5,929 nt of DNA from SVTX01 sp051867975 (lineage in GTDB: Bacteria; Bacillota; Clostridia; Oscillospirales; CAG-272): NCBI GenBank assembly GCA_051867975.1, contig JBJDZM010000100.1, positions 1 to 5,929 on the forward strand. The letters run 5' to 3'. Under the pieces are notes generated by a model that saw only the letters and a program-made list of their open reading frames with translations, was not told the origin of the DNA and did no database searches. The translations under genes and the position numbers were made by a program. How positions within the stretch are numbered: position 1 is the first letter of the stretch; every line of letters starts with the position of its first letter. Positions 5,909-5,929 of the stretch are shown here, one piece after another.

Positions 5909-5929
5909 ATTTTTCGGTAGAGCCGGTAC

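Overview
The window looks like a piece of a Bacillota (Clostridia-type) chromosome, most likely from a gut- or rumen-type commensal. This is inferred from the strong AAGGAGG ribosome-binding site, a near-consensus TTGACA/TAGAAT promoter, a tRNA with encoded CCA, a BspA-like leucine-rich-repeat lipoprotein, and a plant-glycan style glycosidase/symporter pair. No taxonomic marker gene is present, so the assignment is tentative.

Layout, left to right. Positions 1-73 hold a short, inverted-repeat-rich stretch that is open on the minus strand and runs off the window. Positions 77-118 form a long hairpin terminator directly abutting a minus-strand tRNA with anticodon CAT (118-194). The tRNA has its own promoter (233-261), and two small hairpins lie in its leader. 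On the plus strand, 391-1218 encodes a secreted lipoprotein with a lipobox, a low-complexity linker, a coiled-coil stalk and a C-terminal BspA-type LRR cap. It ends at a rho-independent terminator (1311-1346). Positions 1219-1452 are otherwise a non-coding gap between convergent genes.

The right two thirds (1453-5890) is a minus-strand operon read from right to left. First comes a GPH-family (MelB-type) sugar symporter with an unusual cytoplasmic tail of about 155 residues. Thirteen bases after its stop comes a complete GH78 alpha-L-rhamnosidase with no signal peptide. Together they suggest import of a small rhamnoside (a rhamno-oligosaccharide, or a glycoside such as a flavonoid rhamnoside) followed by cytoplasmic release of L-rhamnose. 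The operon probably continues or starts beyond the right edge, because no promoter is visible in the last 39 bases.

Nothing in the window is clearly a new system. The most interesting points are the charged coiled-coil tail of the symporter, asparagine at two of its expected cation-site aspartates, and the structured sequence at the left edge.
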